NCBI GenBank assembly: GCA_016124385.1 | Contig: WGNU01000001.1 | Span: 124,001 to 188,000, forward strand | Length of the DNA stretch: 64,000 nucleotides | Source: Alphaproteobacteria bacterium | Lineage (GTDB): Bacteria > Pseudomonadota > Alphaproteobacteria > Micropepsales > Micropepsaceae | Direction: 5' to 3' | In this document: positions 53,101 to 62,415 of the stretch, in pieces | Layout: the number at the start of each line of letters is the position of its first letter | Position numbering within the stretch: the stretch's first letter is position 1 | The notes under the pieces: model-generated | Told to the model about the DNA's origin: nothing | Database searches by the model: none | What the model saw: only the letters and a program-made list of their open reading frames with translations | Made by a program: the position numbers and the translations under genes

Positions 53101-55134
53101 CTCGATGACGCCTGCCCAGACGGCACGGATCGCCTCCTCGAACAGTGGCTTGACGAGCGCGAAATCGATCTCGCGCCCCTCGTGATGCGCCATCTGGAAA
53201 TCGTGCAGCGTGACATAGCGCGCGGCCTCGCCCTCGCCTGGCTCCGGCTCGATCCGGAAGGGCCGCTCGCCGATCACCTTGAGGCCGAAATTCTCAAAGA
53301 TCGGCAGACAGTCGGACGGCGTGAGGTGCCCGTTCGCGACGAACACCTTCATATGCATCTGGTGCGGCGGATGGCTGACCTCGCGATAGGCCTCGACGAT
53401 GATCGATCCGGACGCCGCCTCCGGCGCGACCAGCGGCTCGATGCGGACGATATCCTCGACGGCGTCTTCGGGAGTCATCGCATCGCGATAGGCGGCATCG
53501 AACGCCGCGCGGTAGCGCATGACGAGCGCGCCGGATGCGTCGTTGCTCGCCGCCATGATCGTAGCAGCCAGCCGGTCTTCCCAGCGCTGCGTCGCTTCGA
53601 TGACGCGTTCATTCAGCTCACGGAGCGAAACATCCGGCCGCTTGCCACGGTGGCGCGCGGCGATGATGTGAGCATAGGCGACCGTGCTGTCGCCGTAGCG
53701 CGGATAGACAAGGCTGACGCGCGCGTTCATCGAATCGGCGATGACCGCGGCCGCCTTGTTGACACGCTCGATGCTGAACTGGTCTCTCGGAAAGAAGACG
53801 AGCGCAGAGACATAGCGGTCAAACCGGTCGTAGCGCACGAGCACCGACGTCTGAGGCCGCTCGGTCACATGCAGGACGCCAAGCGCGTTTTCGAGCAGCT
53901 CGCCCTGGTCGGTCTGGAACAGCTCGTCGCGTGGATAGGATTCGAGCACGGCTACCAGCGCCTTGTAGGCATGGCTCTTCGGCGCGAAACCGGATCGCGC
54001 GAGCACCCATTTCACCTTCTCGCGCAGGCGCGGGATTTCATCCGGCGTGCGGTGATAGGCCGCCGACGTAAAGAGGCCGACGAAACGCCGCTCGCCGATC
54101 AGCTTGCCGCTCTCGTCGTGGCGTTTGACGCCGATATAGTCGAAATGGACGCGCCGATGCACCGTGGAGCGCTGCGCGCCCTTGGTGATGATGAGCGGAT
54201 CCGGCTCCATCAGGAACGCGCGCACATCAGGCGTGAGCGCTGACGGCGCCTGGGGCTGGCGGATGACGCGGCGGTTAGGATCGCGAAGAATGCCGAGGCC
54301 CGAATCGGGGATCGGCGACAGCGCCCCCTCGCCCGCATTCTCGAACACGTAGTCGCGGGCACCCAAAAACGTGAAGTGATTGTCTGCCAGCCAGCCCAGA
54401 AACGCGATCGATTCAGAAGCGACGCCGCTTGGAATATGCGAGTCCGCAGAGCGCAATTCCTCGATCGTCGCTTGGAGCCGCGCCAGCATCGCGCGCCAAT
54501 CCGCGACCGCCGCACTGACATCGCGAAAGACCCCCTTGAGCGCCTTCACCAGCGCGCGCCGCGGCCCCTCGCCCGGATCCTCGAAGACGACGGCGATGAC
54601 GGATTCAAGCGATGGCCCTCCGCCCTCGGACGGCGCCACCGAAATGCGCCGGCCCGATCCGTCGCGCGTCACCTGCAAGATCGGATGGAAGGCCGCGACC
54701 ACGCGAAGGCCCTGCGCGGCGATCTCGTTCATCACCGAATCGAACAGGAACGGCTTGTCGTCGTTCACGGCGATGAGGATCGCCATCGACCCCGCCGAAT
54801 CCCGAAGCCGCTCGACGTGAACGAGCGTCTCCCCCGGCGCGCGGACCTCGCTTGCATTGAGCGCCTCGATGACGATGGCATGAAGGCTCGCCGCCGACAG
54901 CGTTTCGAGATCGCGCGGATCGGCATGCGCGAAAAAGAGATCGGCGAACGGCCCGGCCGCCGTCGGCGGCGGTGGCGGGGGAAGCGGCGCGGCAGACAGA
55001 TGCGGCTTGGCCGATGATCCGTCATCATCGCTGTCCCAGCTCGCGCTCATCGAGGGCCCTTCACTCGACCGGCCGCCGCTGCCGAGCAGGCGCGAAAAGA
55101 AGCCGTTGCCGCGATTTTTGTCCCGTTGTGCCAT
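50191..55134 (-). CDS. NAD-specific glutamate dehydrogenase, large (about 180-kDa) class
   Basis: This 1,647-residue protein has the length and domain order of the large bacterial NAD-GDH (GdhB/GdhZ class): N-terminal ACT-like modules (about 40-500), a central catalytic domain with VYSPLVEGVHLRFGRVARGG, NAVIVPVGAKGGFFPK, and the Rossmann-like VVGVGDMSGDVFGNGMLL and NLGVTQAGRIEFA segments, and a helical C-terminal tail. It oxidatively deaminates glutamate to 2-oxoglutarate for catabolism. The start at 55134 (MAQRDKN) has GAAGGA upstream. It is monocistronic and has long spurious open frames antisense to it. Confidence 0.95.
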   Translation of the reverse strand: MAQRDKNRGNGFFSRLLGSGGRSSEGPSMSASWDSDDDGSSAKPHLSAAPLPPPPPPTAAGPFADLFFAHADPRDLETLSAASLHAIVIEALNASEVRAPGETLVHVERLRDSAGSMAILIAVNDDKPFLFDSVMNEIAAQGLRVVAAFHPILQVTRDGSGRRISVAPSEGGGPSLESVIAVVFEDPGEGPRRALVKALKGVFRDVSAAVADWRAMLARLQATIEELRSADSHIPSGVASESIAFLGWLADNHFTFLGARDYVFENAGEGALSPIPDSGLGILRDPNRRVIRQPQAPSALTPDVRAFLMEPDPLIITKGAQRSTVHRRVHFDYIGVKRHDESGKLIGERRFVGLFTSAAYHRTPDEIPRLREKVKWVLARSGFAPKSHAYKALVAVLESYPRDELFQTDQGELLENALGVLHVTERPQTSVLVRYDRFDRYVSALVFFPRDQFSIERVNKAAAVIADSMNARVSLVYPRYGDSTVAYAHIIAARHRGKRPDVSLRELNERVIEATQRWEDRLAATIMAASNDASGALVMRYRAAFDAAYRDAMTPEDAVEDIVRIEPLVAPEAASGSIIVEAYREVSHPPHQMHMKVFVANGHLTPSDCLPIFENFGLKVIGERPFRIEPEPGEGEAARYVTLHDFQMAHHEGREIDFALVKPLFEEAIRAVWAGVIENDGFNRLTVSAGLSAGDVVVVRAIAKFLRQAAIPFSQPYMENVVASNPVTARQIVEMFRARFDPTLSLIERGERLSALEPAIEEGLSAVASLDEDRILRRFLNAVTAMLRTNFFREDREAYGAAIAFKFDSRKLDELPLPRPQFEIFVYSPLVEGVHLRFGRVARGGLRWSDRREDFRTEILGLVKAQQAKNAVIVPVGAKGGFFPKTLTGGETRDEFMAKGVAAYKTFIASLLSLTDNIQGADVVPPPQTVRHDGDDPYLVVAADKGTATFSDIANGIAIEKGFWLGDAFASGGSHGYDHKKMGITARGAWEAVKRHFREMGHDTQSAPFTVVGVGDMSGDVFGNGMLLSNQIKLVAAFDHRDIFIDPNPDPAASFKERQRLFALPRSSWADYDKARISRGGGVFSRSLKRIPLSAEMRALTGLEGDATTPPELIRALLKTPSDLLWFGGIGTYIKASDQSHAEVGDRANDAIRVDARDVRAKVVGEGANLGVTQAGRIEFARRGGRINSDAIDNSAGVDTSDHEVNLKILIDRAVASGALSAGQRDEVLAGMTDEIAQHVLLDNYDQTLALSIAEATAPRDLENHVRLMRELERQERLDRAVEGLPSDDDLQQLKQAGEGLTRPELAVLLAYAKISLFDDIVASAVPDDPALEPLLARYFPHVAAERFAALLPEHRLKREIIATVLVNAIVNLGGPAFVNRVREASGAETAMIVRSAYIAREIFDLEGAAEAINALDGRIAASAQIEMARDVIGLLFRGTIWVLRNIPADQPIGEAIAPYRETVDALSGELEADLSAIEAESVAQRRAAASDIGVPEATAARITRLPALGALTDITRLSMQTSHAPEAVAAAFFKTGEVTGIDRLRAAAGRIGSEGHWDRLALQRNLDDLFAAQRALTLRALAYVSGTSREGGDREIGRRAVSAWAEDAAGDLSRASTLIADLERSGPFSIGKLTLATGQLRDLAGA

Positions 55135-55243
55135 GACGACGCGATCCTTCCCCGTTATCAACGGGTTAAGGACACCTCCCTGAAATGACGCGCAGACCGT
55201 GCGGGTCGCGTCGCCGTCTCGCTATCTTAATGATGTGACGCTC

Positions 55244-55858
55244 ATGAAACATGAACAAGGTGATGCGCCCGCACCACCGGTCAAACATGCGCAAGATCTT
55301 GTGATCTTCGACCTCGAGTTTACGGCTTGGGAGGGCTCGCTCGCCCGCAATTGGACGGGCGCGAACGAATTCCGCGAGGTCGTCCAGATTGGCGCCGTGC
55401 GGCTCGACCGCGCGACACTGCGAGAGCGCGATCAACTCGACGTCATCGTCCGCCCGCGCCGAAACCGGCAATTGTCGGATTATTTCATCGCCCTCACGGG
55501 CATCACGAACGAACGCGTCGCTTCGGAAGGATTGGACTTCGCCCTTGCGCTGCGCGTGTTCCTGCGGTTCGCGCAGGGCGCGGCGATTGCCTGCTACGGC
55601 CGCGACGACAAAATTCTGCGCGAGAATGTCTCGCTCTATGGGCTGCGGAACGCGCCGATAGTGCCAGAGGGGGTCAACCTCCAGCCCTGGTATTCGGCGA
55701 ATGGTCTCGATTGCGCGAAACTGCACGCGTGCGACATCGCGGCCGCGTGCGGCGCGGCGTTCACCGGACGAGCGCATGACGGGCGCGATGATTCCCGTGG
55801 CCTCGCGGCCGGCCTTCGCGCGCTCATCGCTCGCGGCGCGGTTTTCGATCTCGCTTAG
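55244..55858 (+). CDS. DEDDh 3'-5' exonuclease-like protein (KapD/ERI-1 type)
   Basis: The 204 residues contain a DnaQ-like exonuclease domain: Exo I D-x-E in VIFDLEFTAWEGS, Exo II around ISDYF-type segment LSDYFIALTGITNERV, and Exo III in AHDGRDDSRGLAAGL, where the D and preceding H correspond to the DEDDh active site. The resemblance to KapD/ERI-1 suggests RNA or short DNA substrates. The start at 55244 is the first ATG; an upstream GTG at 55199 is possible. Its stop overlaps the convergent DUF1287 stop. Confidence 0.82.
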   Translation: MKHEQGDAPAPPVKHAQDLVIFDLEFTAWEGSLARNWTGANEFREVVQIGAVRLDRATLRERDQLDVIVRPRRNRQLSDYFIALTGITNERVASEGLDFALALRVFLRFAQGAAIACYGRDDKILRENVSLYGLRNAPIVPEGVNLQPWYSANGLDCAKLHACDIAAACGAAFTGRAHDGRDDSRGLAAGLRALIARGAVFDLA

Positions 55859-56547
55859 GCGTTCACACGGCGCGGCGAGGCGATGGGCATCGGCGCCGCC
55901 GGAACGCCGGGCCAATAGCGGTAGTGGCCGGTGATCGGATAGTCGAACAGCATGTCCTCGATCCGCACGCCCCAGCCGATATTGTGGACGATGAGCGGGC
56001 GCGCGCCGTCGCGGGTGCGCCGGTCGCTGACGAGCCCGATATGGGGCCGCCCCGCGACCGACCACGTCACGAGATCGCCGGGCGCGTAGTCGCTGGCATC
56101 CTCGCTCACCGCGAGCGCGCCGCCATGCCGCGCGAAGAACGTCTCGAGATTGGGCACGCGGCGGTGATCGATGTTGGGATCGGGCCCGCGCAATCCCCAA
56201 TGGCCCGGATAGGCGGCAAAGGCGCGCGTCATGTCTTCATGCACCAGCGCCTGAAGATCGATCCCCGCCGCGCGATAGGCCCGCACGATGACATCCGAAC
56301 AGACGCCGCGATCGACGGGCACATCGCCCATCGGATAGGCGAGAGGGACATAGGAGGGATCATAGGCGACGAACCGCGCGGATTGCGCGGCCGCGCCATC
56401 GATCAGACGGCGCACGAAGGGTGCGAGCGGCGGCGCGTCGGCGACAGGCCCTGCGACGAAGATCTCCGCCTGCGTGGGCGCCGCCGGCTCGCACGCCCCG
56501 AGCACGAGCGCGCCGAGTGACAACCGAAGGAAAAGCCGCGCGCGCAT
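55855..56547 (-). CDS. DUF1287 lipoprotein
   Basis: The 230 residues begin with a lipoprotein signal (LSLGALVLGAC, lipobox LGA-C near residue 19). The DUF1287 domain shows YDPSYVPLAYPMGDVPVDRGVCSDVIVRAYRAAGIDLQ, containing the Cys, and later PGHWGLRGPDPNIDHRRVPNL, DYAPGDLVTWSV and GRPHIGLVSD with a His. This NlpC/P60-like Cys-His arrangement suggests a cell-wall hydrolase or amidase at the outer membrane. TTGGAG precedes the ATG at 56547. Confidence 0.88.
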   Translation of the reverse strand: MRARLFLRLSLGALVLGACEPAAPTQAEIFVAGPVADAPPLAPFVRRLIDGAAAQSARFVAYDPSYVPLAYPMGDVPVDRGVCSDVIVRAYRAAGIDLQALVHEDMTRAFAAYPGHWGLRGPDPNIDHRRVPNLETFFARHGGALAVSEDASDYAPGDLVTWSVAGRPHIGLVSDRRTRDGARPLIVHNIGWGVRIEDMLFDYPITGHYRYWPGVPAAPMPIASPRRVNA

Positions 56548-56695
56548 AAGGACTCCAAGGCCGGGGCGAAGACAAGCGCCACATTCAGCCTCGAAATGGC
56601 GGCGGGTTTTGGAGCGAATTGCGGCGAAGATGCGAACGATTTGATTCAAAAAGAAAAATTTGACCGATCGCCCCCGCGCGCGGAGACTCCACGCC

Positions 56696-57037
56696 ATGGC
56701 AGACGCGATATCCATCGGATTGGCGGGCCTGAAGGCGGCGGAAACGCGCGTGGCGATCCGCGCGCAGAACGTCGCCAACATGAACACGCCCGGCTATGCG
56801 CCGCTGAGCCCGGTTCAAACGTCGACGGCGGTCGGCCCGACCGTGCGGGCGGCGGAGACAACGGGCGCCCGCCCGCCGGCCGCCTTCATGCCGGAGGGTC
56901 TGACGCCCGCCGGCGCGAGCACGCTCGCCGCCGATCTCGTCGACATGCGTCTGGCGGCCGCCGCCTATGGCGCCTCGGTCGCGGTCATCGATACCTCGAC
57001 CGAGATGCTCGACTCGCTTCTCGACGTCGTCACCTAG
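56696..57037 (+). CDS. orphan flagellar basal-body rod-like protein
   Basis: The 113-residue protein has the Flg_bb_rod N-terminus (IGLAGLKAAETRVAIRAQNVANMNTPGYAP) and a C-terminal helix typical of rod or hook proteins (DLVDMRLAAAAYGASVAVIDTSTEMLDSLLDVV). It is close to FlgC/FlgB in layout but shorter, lacking the middle domain. No other flagellar gene is in the window. GGAG is 12-15 nt upstream. It may be a duplicated or moonlighting rod protein, or a remnant of a flagellar locus. Confidence 0.78.
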   Translation: MADAISIGLAGLKAAETRVAIRAQNVANMNTPGYAPLSPVQTSTAVGPTVRAAETTGARPPAAFMPEGLTPAGASTLAADLVDMRLAAAAYGASVAVIDTSTEMLDSLLDVVT

Positions 57038-58977
57038 CCGCCGCTTTCCGGCGTCTCCGCGGCCGGCGGCGTTGCGGTCTCACCCGCCGGCTGACCGAGC
57101 AGCGATTCCATCTCGTCCATGATCGAATTCATCCGCGCAATCAGCGCCCGGTAGGGCTCCGGGCTCGCCATGTCGAGGCCGGCCTTCTTGAAGATGTTGT
57201 AGCCGTAGTCCGAGCCGCCCGCCCGCAGCATGGAGAGGAACGTTTCGCGCGCCTCCTCGCCGCCCGTCTCGATTTGGTTGGCGAGATAGGCCGCGCCCGT
57301 GATCGAGGTCGCGTAGGTGTAGACGTAGAAATTCCGATAGAAATGCGGAATGAACGCCCACTCGATGCAATAGGCGGGATTGATCACCATCACGCCCTGC
57401 TCGACGCCGTGATACCGCTTGAGGAGATCGCAGTAGATCTCCGTCAGCCGCCCGCCGGTGAGGGGATCGCCCTTCTCCGCCGCCTCGTGGATCGCCAACT
57501 CGAACTCGGCGAACATGGTCTGGCGGAAGAACGTGCCGCGCATCTGTTCCAGCGCCTCGCCCAGATAGAAGAGCTTTTCTTCCTTCGTCTCGGCCTGCTG
57601 CACCATGTAATCCTGCAGCAGCATCTCGTTCATGATCGAGGCGGTCTCGGCAACGAACGTCGGATAGTCCGACTTCGCATAGGGCTGCGCCTTGCGCGTG
57701 AGCTGGGTGTGAACCGCATGACCCCACTCATGCGCGAACGTCGAGAGCGAATCGTAATCGTCGTGATGGTTGAGCAGGACATAGGGGTGAACATCGTAGG
57801 CCGCGCCGAACATATAGGCGCCCGAGGCCTTGCCCTCTTGCGGATAGGCGTGCATCCACGCGCCGCGAAACCCGTCCGAGAGAATGCCGGTATATTCGCC
57901 GCCCAAGGGCTTCAGCGCCTCGAGCGTGATCTTCATCGACTGGGCCAGCGGGAAGCTTTTCTCAAGGCTCACCATCGGCGGATAGATGTCGTAATAGGCG
58001 AGATCGTCCGTGATCCCGAGCATTTGTTTGCGCAGCTTGAAATAGCGATGAAGCGTCGGCAGACCCGTATTGGCCTCTGCGATCAGCGTGCGATAGACGG
58101 CCTCGGGCATCGCGTCGTCGAACAGCGCGGCCGAGAGCGCGTTGGGATATTTTCGTGCCTTGGCAAAGAAGACGTGCCCCGCCACATGCGCTGAGAGATT
58201 GGCGCCGAGCGTGCCCTCGAATTCCTTCCACTTGCCCCAATAGGTATCGAAGACAAGTTTCCGGTCGGCGCGGTCCGGCAATTGCCGCGCGCGTGAATAG
58301 CCAGATTGGTCGAGTGTGATCTCGCTCTTGTCGCTGAGCGTGACGGTGGGAAACGGAAGCTCGGCGTCCGCAAAAACGTCGTAGACCTTGCCCGCCTGGC
58401 GCGCCACGTCGCTTGCAGCCGCCAGAACGGCTTCGGACTCATCCGAAAGCGTGTGCGGCGCCGCGCGCAGAATGTCGTCGAGCTGATGGCCGTAGATGTC
58501 CTCGAGTTCCGGCAGTTCGGCGCGGAACGCGTTGATCTGCGCCTCGCCGACGCGGATGATTTCGGGCGCCATCCAGGCCGTCGCCTCGCCCAGCTTGACG
58601 AGCAGCGCCTGCGAGCGGTCGTTCCGCGCGCGATTGTCGTCGACCCGCAGATCCTCATCCTGCTTGAGCGTTGAATAGACCAGGAGTTGAACCGCGCGCT
58701 TCTCGGCCTCCGTGGACGCCTTCAGGGCATCCAACAGTGAGGCCGCGTTCGTGCCGAGCGAGCCCTGGAATCTGGGCAGGCTCGCGACCAGACTCGCGAC
58801 CGTCTGATATTCGCTCTCCCAGGCCTGCGGCGTTGCATAGAGATCGGTGAGATCCCACTCCTGCACCGGGTTCTCAGGCAGCGGGGCCACCTCTTCTTCT
58901 TCCGAGCACGCCGTCAGCACGAGCGAACTCATGACAAGTGCCGCCGCAAGCGGGCGTGAGAGAGAGCCATAGCGCAT
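57034..58977 (-). CDS. oligoendopeptidase F-type M3 peptidase lipoprotein
   Basis: The 647-residue protein starts with a lipoprotein signal (SLVLTACSEEEE, lipobox LTA-C) and has the zinc-binding HEWGH (FAHEWGHAVHTQ, about 440) with the downstream ligand Glu in FVAETASIMNEML. It belongs to the M3B PepF branch, normally a cytoplasmic oligopeptide hydrolase, here apparently exported and lipid-anchored. A disordered Pro/Ala/Glu tail ends the protein. Its stop overlaps that of the convergent rod-like gene (CTAG). Confidence 0.93.
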   Translation of the reverse strand: MRYGSLSRPLAAALVMSSLVLTACSEEEEVAPLPENPVQEWDLTDLYATPQAWESEYQTVASLVASLPRFQGSLGTNAASLLDALKASTEAEKRAVQLLVYSTLKQDEDLRVDDNRARNDRSQALLVKLGEATAWMAPEIIRVGEAQINAFRAELPELEDIYGHQLDDILRAAPHTLSDESEAVLAAASDVARQAGKVYDVFADAELPFPTVTLSDKSEITLDQSGYSRARQLPDRADRKLVFDTYWGKWKEFEGTLGANLSAHVAGHVFFAKARKYPNALSAALFDDAMPEAVYRTLIAEANTGLPTLHRYFKLRKQMLGITDDLAYYDIYPPMVSLEKSFPLAQSMKITLEALKPLGGEYTGILSDGFRGAWMHAYPQEGKASGAYMFGAAYDVHPYVLLNHHDDYDSLSTFAHEWGHAVHTQLTRKAQPYAKSDYPTFVAETASIMNEMLLQDYMVQQAETKEEKLFYLGEALEQMRGTFFRQTMFAEFELAIHEAAEKGDPLTGGRLTEIYCDLLKRYHGVEQGVMVINPAYCIEWAFIPHFYRNFYVYTYATSITGAAYLANQIETGGEEARETFLSMLRAGGSDYGYNIFKKAGLDMASPEPYRALIARMNSIMDEMESLLGQPAGETATPPAAETPESGG

Positions 58978-59071
58978 GATATCCTCATCGGGTCGATCAT
59001 CGCGCGGCACGCTAGCCGAGACGGCGCGCCCGCGCAAAGGACGCAAGCGCGCAGGGAAAAGACTGGCTTAA

Positions 59072-60655
59072 TCAGTTCACCTGCCGCTCGCGACCCTCCC
59101 AGAAGGGCGAGCGCAATTCGCGCTTGAGGATCTTACCCGACGGGTTGCGCGGCAGCGCCTCGATGAAGGCGACCGACTTGGGACACTTGAAACCCGCGAT
59201 CCGCCCACGCGCGAACTGGATGATCTCCTCCGCCGTCGCGCTGGCGCCGGGCTTGAGCACCACCATCGCTTTGACCGCCTCGCCCCATTTGTCGTCCGGC
59301 ACGCCGATCACCGCGACGTCGGCGATCGCGGGATGGCCGAAAATCGCGCTCTCGACTTCCGCCGGATAGACGTTCTCGCCGCCCGAGACGATCATGTCCT
59401 TCACGCGGTCGTGCACATAGACATAGCCGTCCGCGTCCAGATAGCCGGCATCGCCCGTGCGCAGCCACCCCTCGCTATCGAGCGTCTTCTTCGTCGCCCC
59501 GTCGAGGTTCCAATAGCCCCTCATATTGAGGGTCGAGCGGATGCAGATCTCGCCGACCGTCTCGGCCGGCAGTATCGCGCCCTCTTCGTCGATGATCTTC
59601 ACCTCCACGCCCGGGAACGGCTTGCCGGCCGAACGCATGCGCCGATTGCCGTTTGGATCGTGATCTTCCGGCGGCAGATAGGTCACCGACCCCGTCGTCT
59701 CGGTCATGCCGTAGACCTGCACGAAACCGCATTTGAAGACGTCCATCGCGCGCCGCAGGAGATCGAGCGGAATCGGGGAGGCGCCGTAGAGCATGTACTT
59801 AAGCGAGGAGAAATCCGTGGTGGCGGCGAGCGGATCCTCGATCGCGAACTTCATCGCGGCCGGCACCATGAAGAGCTTCGTGATCTTGTGATCGCGGATC
59901 GCCTCCAGCGCGCCGCGCGGCGTGAACTCGCGCACGATGATGTTCATCGCCCCGTTCAGCAATCCGTTGAAGCCCCAGCCCGCGCCGCCGATGTGGAAGA
60001 TCGGCATCGCGACCAGCGAGACGTCCTTCTCGGTCCATTCGTTGAAGCCGAGGGATGCGTGTCCCGCCTGCTGCGCGCGCCCGCCGAGGAAATTGTTGTG
60101 CGTCAGCATCGCGCCTTTGGGATGCCCGGTCGTGCCGCTCGTATAGAGCTGAATGGCGACGTCGTCGGCCTCCGAAGGAACCTTCGGATCGCTGGTGGAG
60201 TTCGCGTCGCGCCACGCTTTGAACGCCGGCCAGCGCGGATGATCCCCGTCGAGCGCGACGATGAGCGCCACCGTCTTCAGCTCTTTCTCGATCGCCTCGA
60301 CGGCGCCATAGAACGGCGCGCCGACGAACAGCACCTTGGCCTGTGCGTCGTTGATGACATAGGCGATCTCGGCCGGCGCCAGCCGCCAATTGACCGGCAC
60401 CATCACGGCGTTCGCTTTCGTCGCGCCGAACCAGGCCTCGAAGAAGCAATCCGAGTTCTTGTCGAGATAGGCGATCCGCTCCCGCGGCTTGACGCCCGCC
60501 GCGATCAGTCCGTTGCCGACGCGGTTGCAGTTTTCATCGAACTGCCCGCAGGTTTGAACCCGCCCCTCGAAAAGCGTGAGCGGCGCGTGCGGCCGCTCCG
60601 CGGCATGCACGCGCGGAATGTCGCTGAGCCGCTGGATCGCCGGATTGAATGCCAT
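59072..60655 (-). CDS. AMP-dependent fatty-acyl-CoA ligase family protein
   Basis: The 527-residue ANL-superfamily enzyme activates a carboxylic acid via acyl-AMP. Visible motifs are the phosphate loop LYTSGTTGHPKGAM, the acyl-pocket region VQVYGMTETTGSVTYL, the hinge DRVKDMIVSGGENVYPAEVE, and the C-terminal catalytic Lys in PRNPSGKILKREL. It resembles medium/long-chain or aromatic acyl-CoA synthetases; the substrate is open. It is divergent from the GST gene. Confidence 0.92.
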   Translation of the reverse strand: MAFNPAIQRLSDIPRVHAAERPHAPLTLFEGRVQTCGQFDENCNRVGNGLIAAGVKPRERIAYLDKNSDCFFEAWFGATKANAVMVPVNWRLAPAEIAYVINDAQAKVLFVGAPFYGAVEAIEKELKTVALIVALDGDHPRWPAFKAWRDANSTSDPKVPSEADDVAIQLYTSGTTGHPKGAMLTHNNFLGGRAQQAGHASLGFNEWTEKDVSLVAMPIFHIGGAGWGFNGLLNGAMNIIVREFTPRGALEAIRDHKITKLFMVPAAMKFAIEDPLAATTDFSSLKYMLYGASPIPLDLLRRAMDVFKCGFVQVYGMTETTGSVTYLPPEDHDPNGNRRMRSAGKPFPGVEVKIIDEEGAILPAETVGEICIRSTLNMRGYWNLDGATKKTLDSEGWLRTGDAGYLDADGYVYVHDRVKDMIVSGGENVYPAEVESAIFGHPAIADVAVIGVPDDKWGEAVKAMVVLKPGASATAEEIIQFARGRIAGFKCPKSVAFIEALPRNPSGKILKRELRSPFWEGRERQVN

Positions 60656-60751
60656 CTGTCTCGCCCCTAGAGTTTCAATTGTGTTATGGGGCGGACACTA
60701 ACGAACACGAACGCGCGCGCAAGGCGCGGGCTCAGGAAAGGAACCGCCGCC

Positions 60752-61390
60752 ATGCCGACGCCCATTCTCTACGATTGTACGCCTGCCCCGAACCCGCGCC
60801 GGGCGCGCATTCTCCTCGCTGAAAAGGGGATCGCGGTGGAGCTGCGCCAGGTCGATCTGATGAACCAGGAACAGCTGAGCGAGGCCTATCGAGCGATCAA
60901 CCCGAACTGCACGGTTCCCGCGCTGCAGCTCGCCGATGGCACGGTCATCAACGACAACGTCGGCATCGCCGCCTGGGCCGAGGCCGAAAAGCCCGAGCCC
61001 GCGCTACTGGGGCGCACCCCGGCCGAGAAGGGCCTCGTCGCCGCCACCAATGCCTGGGTGGAATTCTCCGGCCTGATGCCGGTCGCCGAGGTCTTCCGCA
61101 ACACGGCGAAGGGGTTCGCCGGGCGCGCGCTGCCCGGCCCCGTCAATCTCGATCAGATCCCCGCGCTCGCCGAGCGAGGCGCTGCGCGTTTGGCCGCCTA
61201 TTTCGATGCCCTGAACGCACGCCTCAAGGGCCGCGAGTTCCTGGCGATCGACAGCTTCTCCCTCGCCGACATCACGGCGATGGTCGGCGTCGACTTCGCC
61301 AAATGGGTGAAGGCCGAGCCCAAGCCCGAGCATGAGGATCTGCGGCGCTGGCACGCGGCGGTCTCGGCCCGCCCGAGCGCGAAGGCCTGA
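60752..61390 (+). CDS. glutathione S-transferase family protein
   Basis: The 212 residues have an N-terminal thioredoxin fold (ILYDCTPAPNPRRARILLAEKGIAVELRQVD, with the TVPALQLADGTVINDNVGIA glutathione site) and an all-helical C-terminal domain with SLADITAMVGVDFAKW. It resembles dehalogenase- or YfcG-like bacterial GSTs. AGGAAAGGA precedes the ATG at 60752. It ends 22 nt from the convergent purU. Confidence 0.9.
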   Translation: MPTPILYDCTPAPNPRRARILLAEKGIAVELRQVDLMNQEQLSEAYRAINPNCTVPALQLADGTVINDNVGIAAWAEAEKPEPALLGRTPAEKGLVAATNAWVEFSGLMPVAEVFRNTAKGFAGRALPGPVNLDQIPALAERGAARLAAYFDALNARLKGREFLAIDSFSLADITAMVGVDFAKWVKAEPKPEHEDLRRWHAAVSARPSAKA

Positions 61391-61412
61391 CACACGGCAT
61401 GGTGGCCGCGCG

Positions 61413-62285
61413 CTAGGAATCCCGGAAGACGACGCACTTCGCGCCGTTGAGGAAGATCCGGTCTTCGAGGTGAAGCCGGACGGCGCGCGCGAGCACGCGT
61501 CGTTCGATATCGCGCCCACGCGCAACCAGATCCTCCGGCGTGTCGCGGTGGCTGATCCGCTCGACGTCCTGTTCGATGATGGGGCCCTCGTCGAGATCGG
61601 CCGTCACGAAGTGAGCGGTCGCGCCGATCAGCTTGACGCCGCGCGCATGTGCCTGGCTGTAGGGCTTGGCGCCTTTGAAGCCCGGCAGAAAGCTGTGATG
61701 GATGTTGATGCAGCGCCCGTGCAGCGCGCCAGCCGTTCCGTCCGAAAGCACCTGCATGTAGCGCGCGAGGACGACGAGATCGACGTTCTCGCGTGCGACC
61801 AGCGAAAGCAGCTGTGCCTCCTGCGCCGCCTTCCTGCCCGGCGCGACCGGCAGATGCGTGAACGGGATCGCGCCGAGATTGAGCGATGAAAATGTCTCGG
61901 CCGGATGGTTCGACACGACGCCCGCGATCTCCATCGAGAGGTCGCCGATCCGGTGCCGGTAGAGCAGATCGGCAAGGCAATGATCCGCCTTCGAGACGAG
62001 AATGAGAACGCGCTGTCGCGTCGCCAGAGATCGAAGCCGCAAGTCCATCGCGAATGAGGAGGCGATCGAAGGCATCCCGGCGGCGAACGCCTCAGGGCCA
62101 GGCGCGCCCGGGAAGTCGAATACCACCCGCATGAAGAAGCGCCGGCTCTCGGGGTCGTCGAACTGCTGGGCCTCGAGAATGTCGCCACCGCTCGCCAGCA
62201 GATGCGCGGCCACGGCGGCGACGATGCCCGGCCGATTGGGACACGAGAGCGTCAGGATGAAACGAGGAGAAGGCAACACGGGCAT
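61413..62285 (-). CDS. purU: formyltetrahydrofolate deformylase
   Basis: The 290 residues have an N-terminal ACT regulatory domain ([21 protein letters not shown], about 8-85) and a GART-like catalytic domain with the N-H-D residues in [17 protein letters not shown] and [13 protein letters not shown], and the SNHPAETF folate-site segment. The enzyme releases formate and tetrahydrofolate from 10-formyl-THF, balancing one-carbon pools, as purine synthesis (purH) also uses this cofactor. Confidence 0.95.
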   Translation of the reverse strand: MPVLPSPRFILTLSCPNRPGIVAAVAAHLLASGGDILEAQQFDDPESRRFFMRVVFDFPGAPGPEAFAAGMPSIASSFAMDLRLRSLATRQRVLILVSKADHCLADLLYRHRIGDLSMEIAGVVSNHPAETFSSLNLGAIPFTHLPVAPGRKAAQEAQLLSLVARENVDLVVLARYMQVLSDGTAGALHGRCINIHHSFLPGFKGAKPYSQAHARGVKLIGATAHFVTADLDEGPIIEQDVERISHRDTPEDLVARGRDIERRVLARAVRLHLEDRIFLNGAKCVVFRDS

Positions 62286-62340
62286 CCGCTGGTCGGGTGA
62301 AGACGATGCCCAACGGGCGGGCGGCGGTGCCGGATCGGTC

Positions 62341-62415
62341 TGGAGCGGGCGATGCGATTCGAACGCACGACCCTCACCTTGGCAAGGTGATGCTCTACCC
62401 CTGAGCTACGCCCGC
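62341..62415 (-). tRNA. tRNA-Gly (anticodon GCC)
   Basis: A 75-base cloverleaf including an encoded CCA. The acceptor stem GCGGGCG / CGCCCGC is perfect, the D arm TAGCTCAGGGGTAGAGCA is canonical, the anticodon arm CACCTTGCCAAGGTG gives GCC, and the T arm has GTTCGAATC. Confidence 0.96.

Noticed and set aside
50413-54243. Very long antisense open frame (over 1,200 codons) opposite the NAD-glutamate dehydrogenase gene
   Set aside because: The translation is arginine/aspartate-rich low-complexity protein without recognisable domains, as expected for the antisense frame of a GC-rich gene with strong third-position bias. The sense gene is unmistakable.
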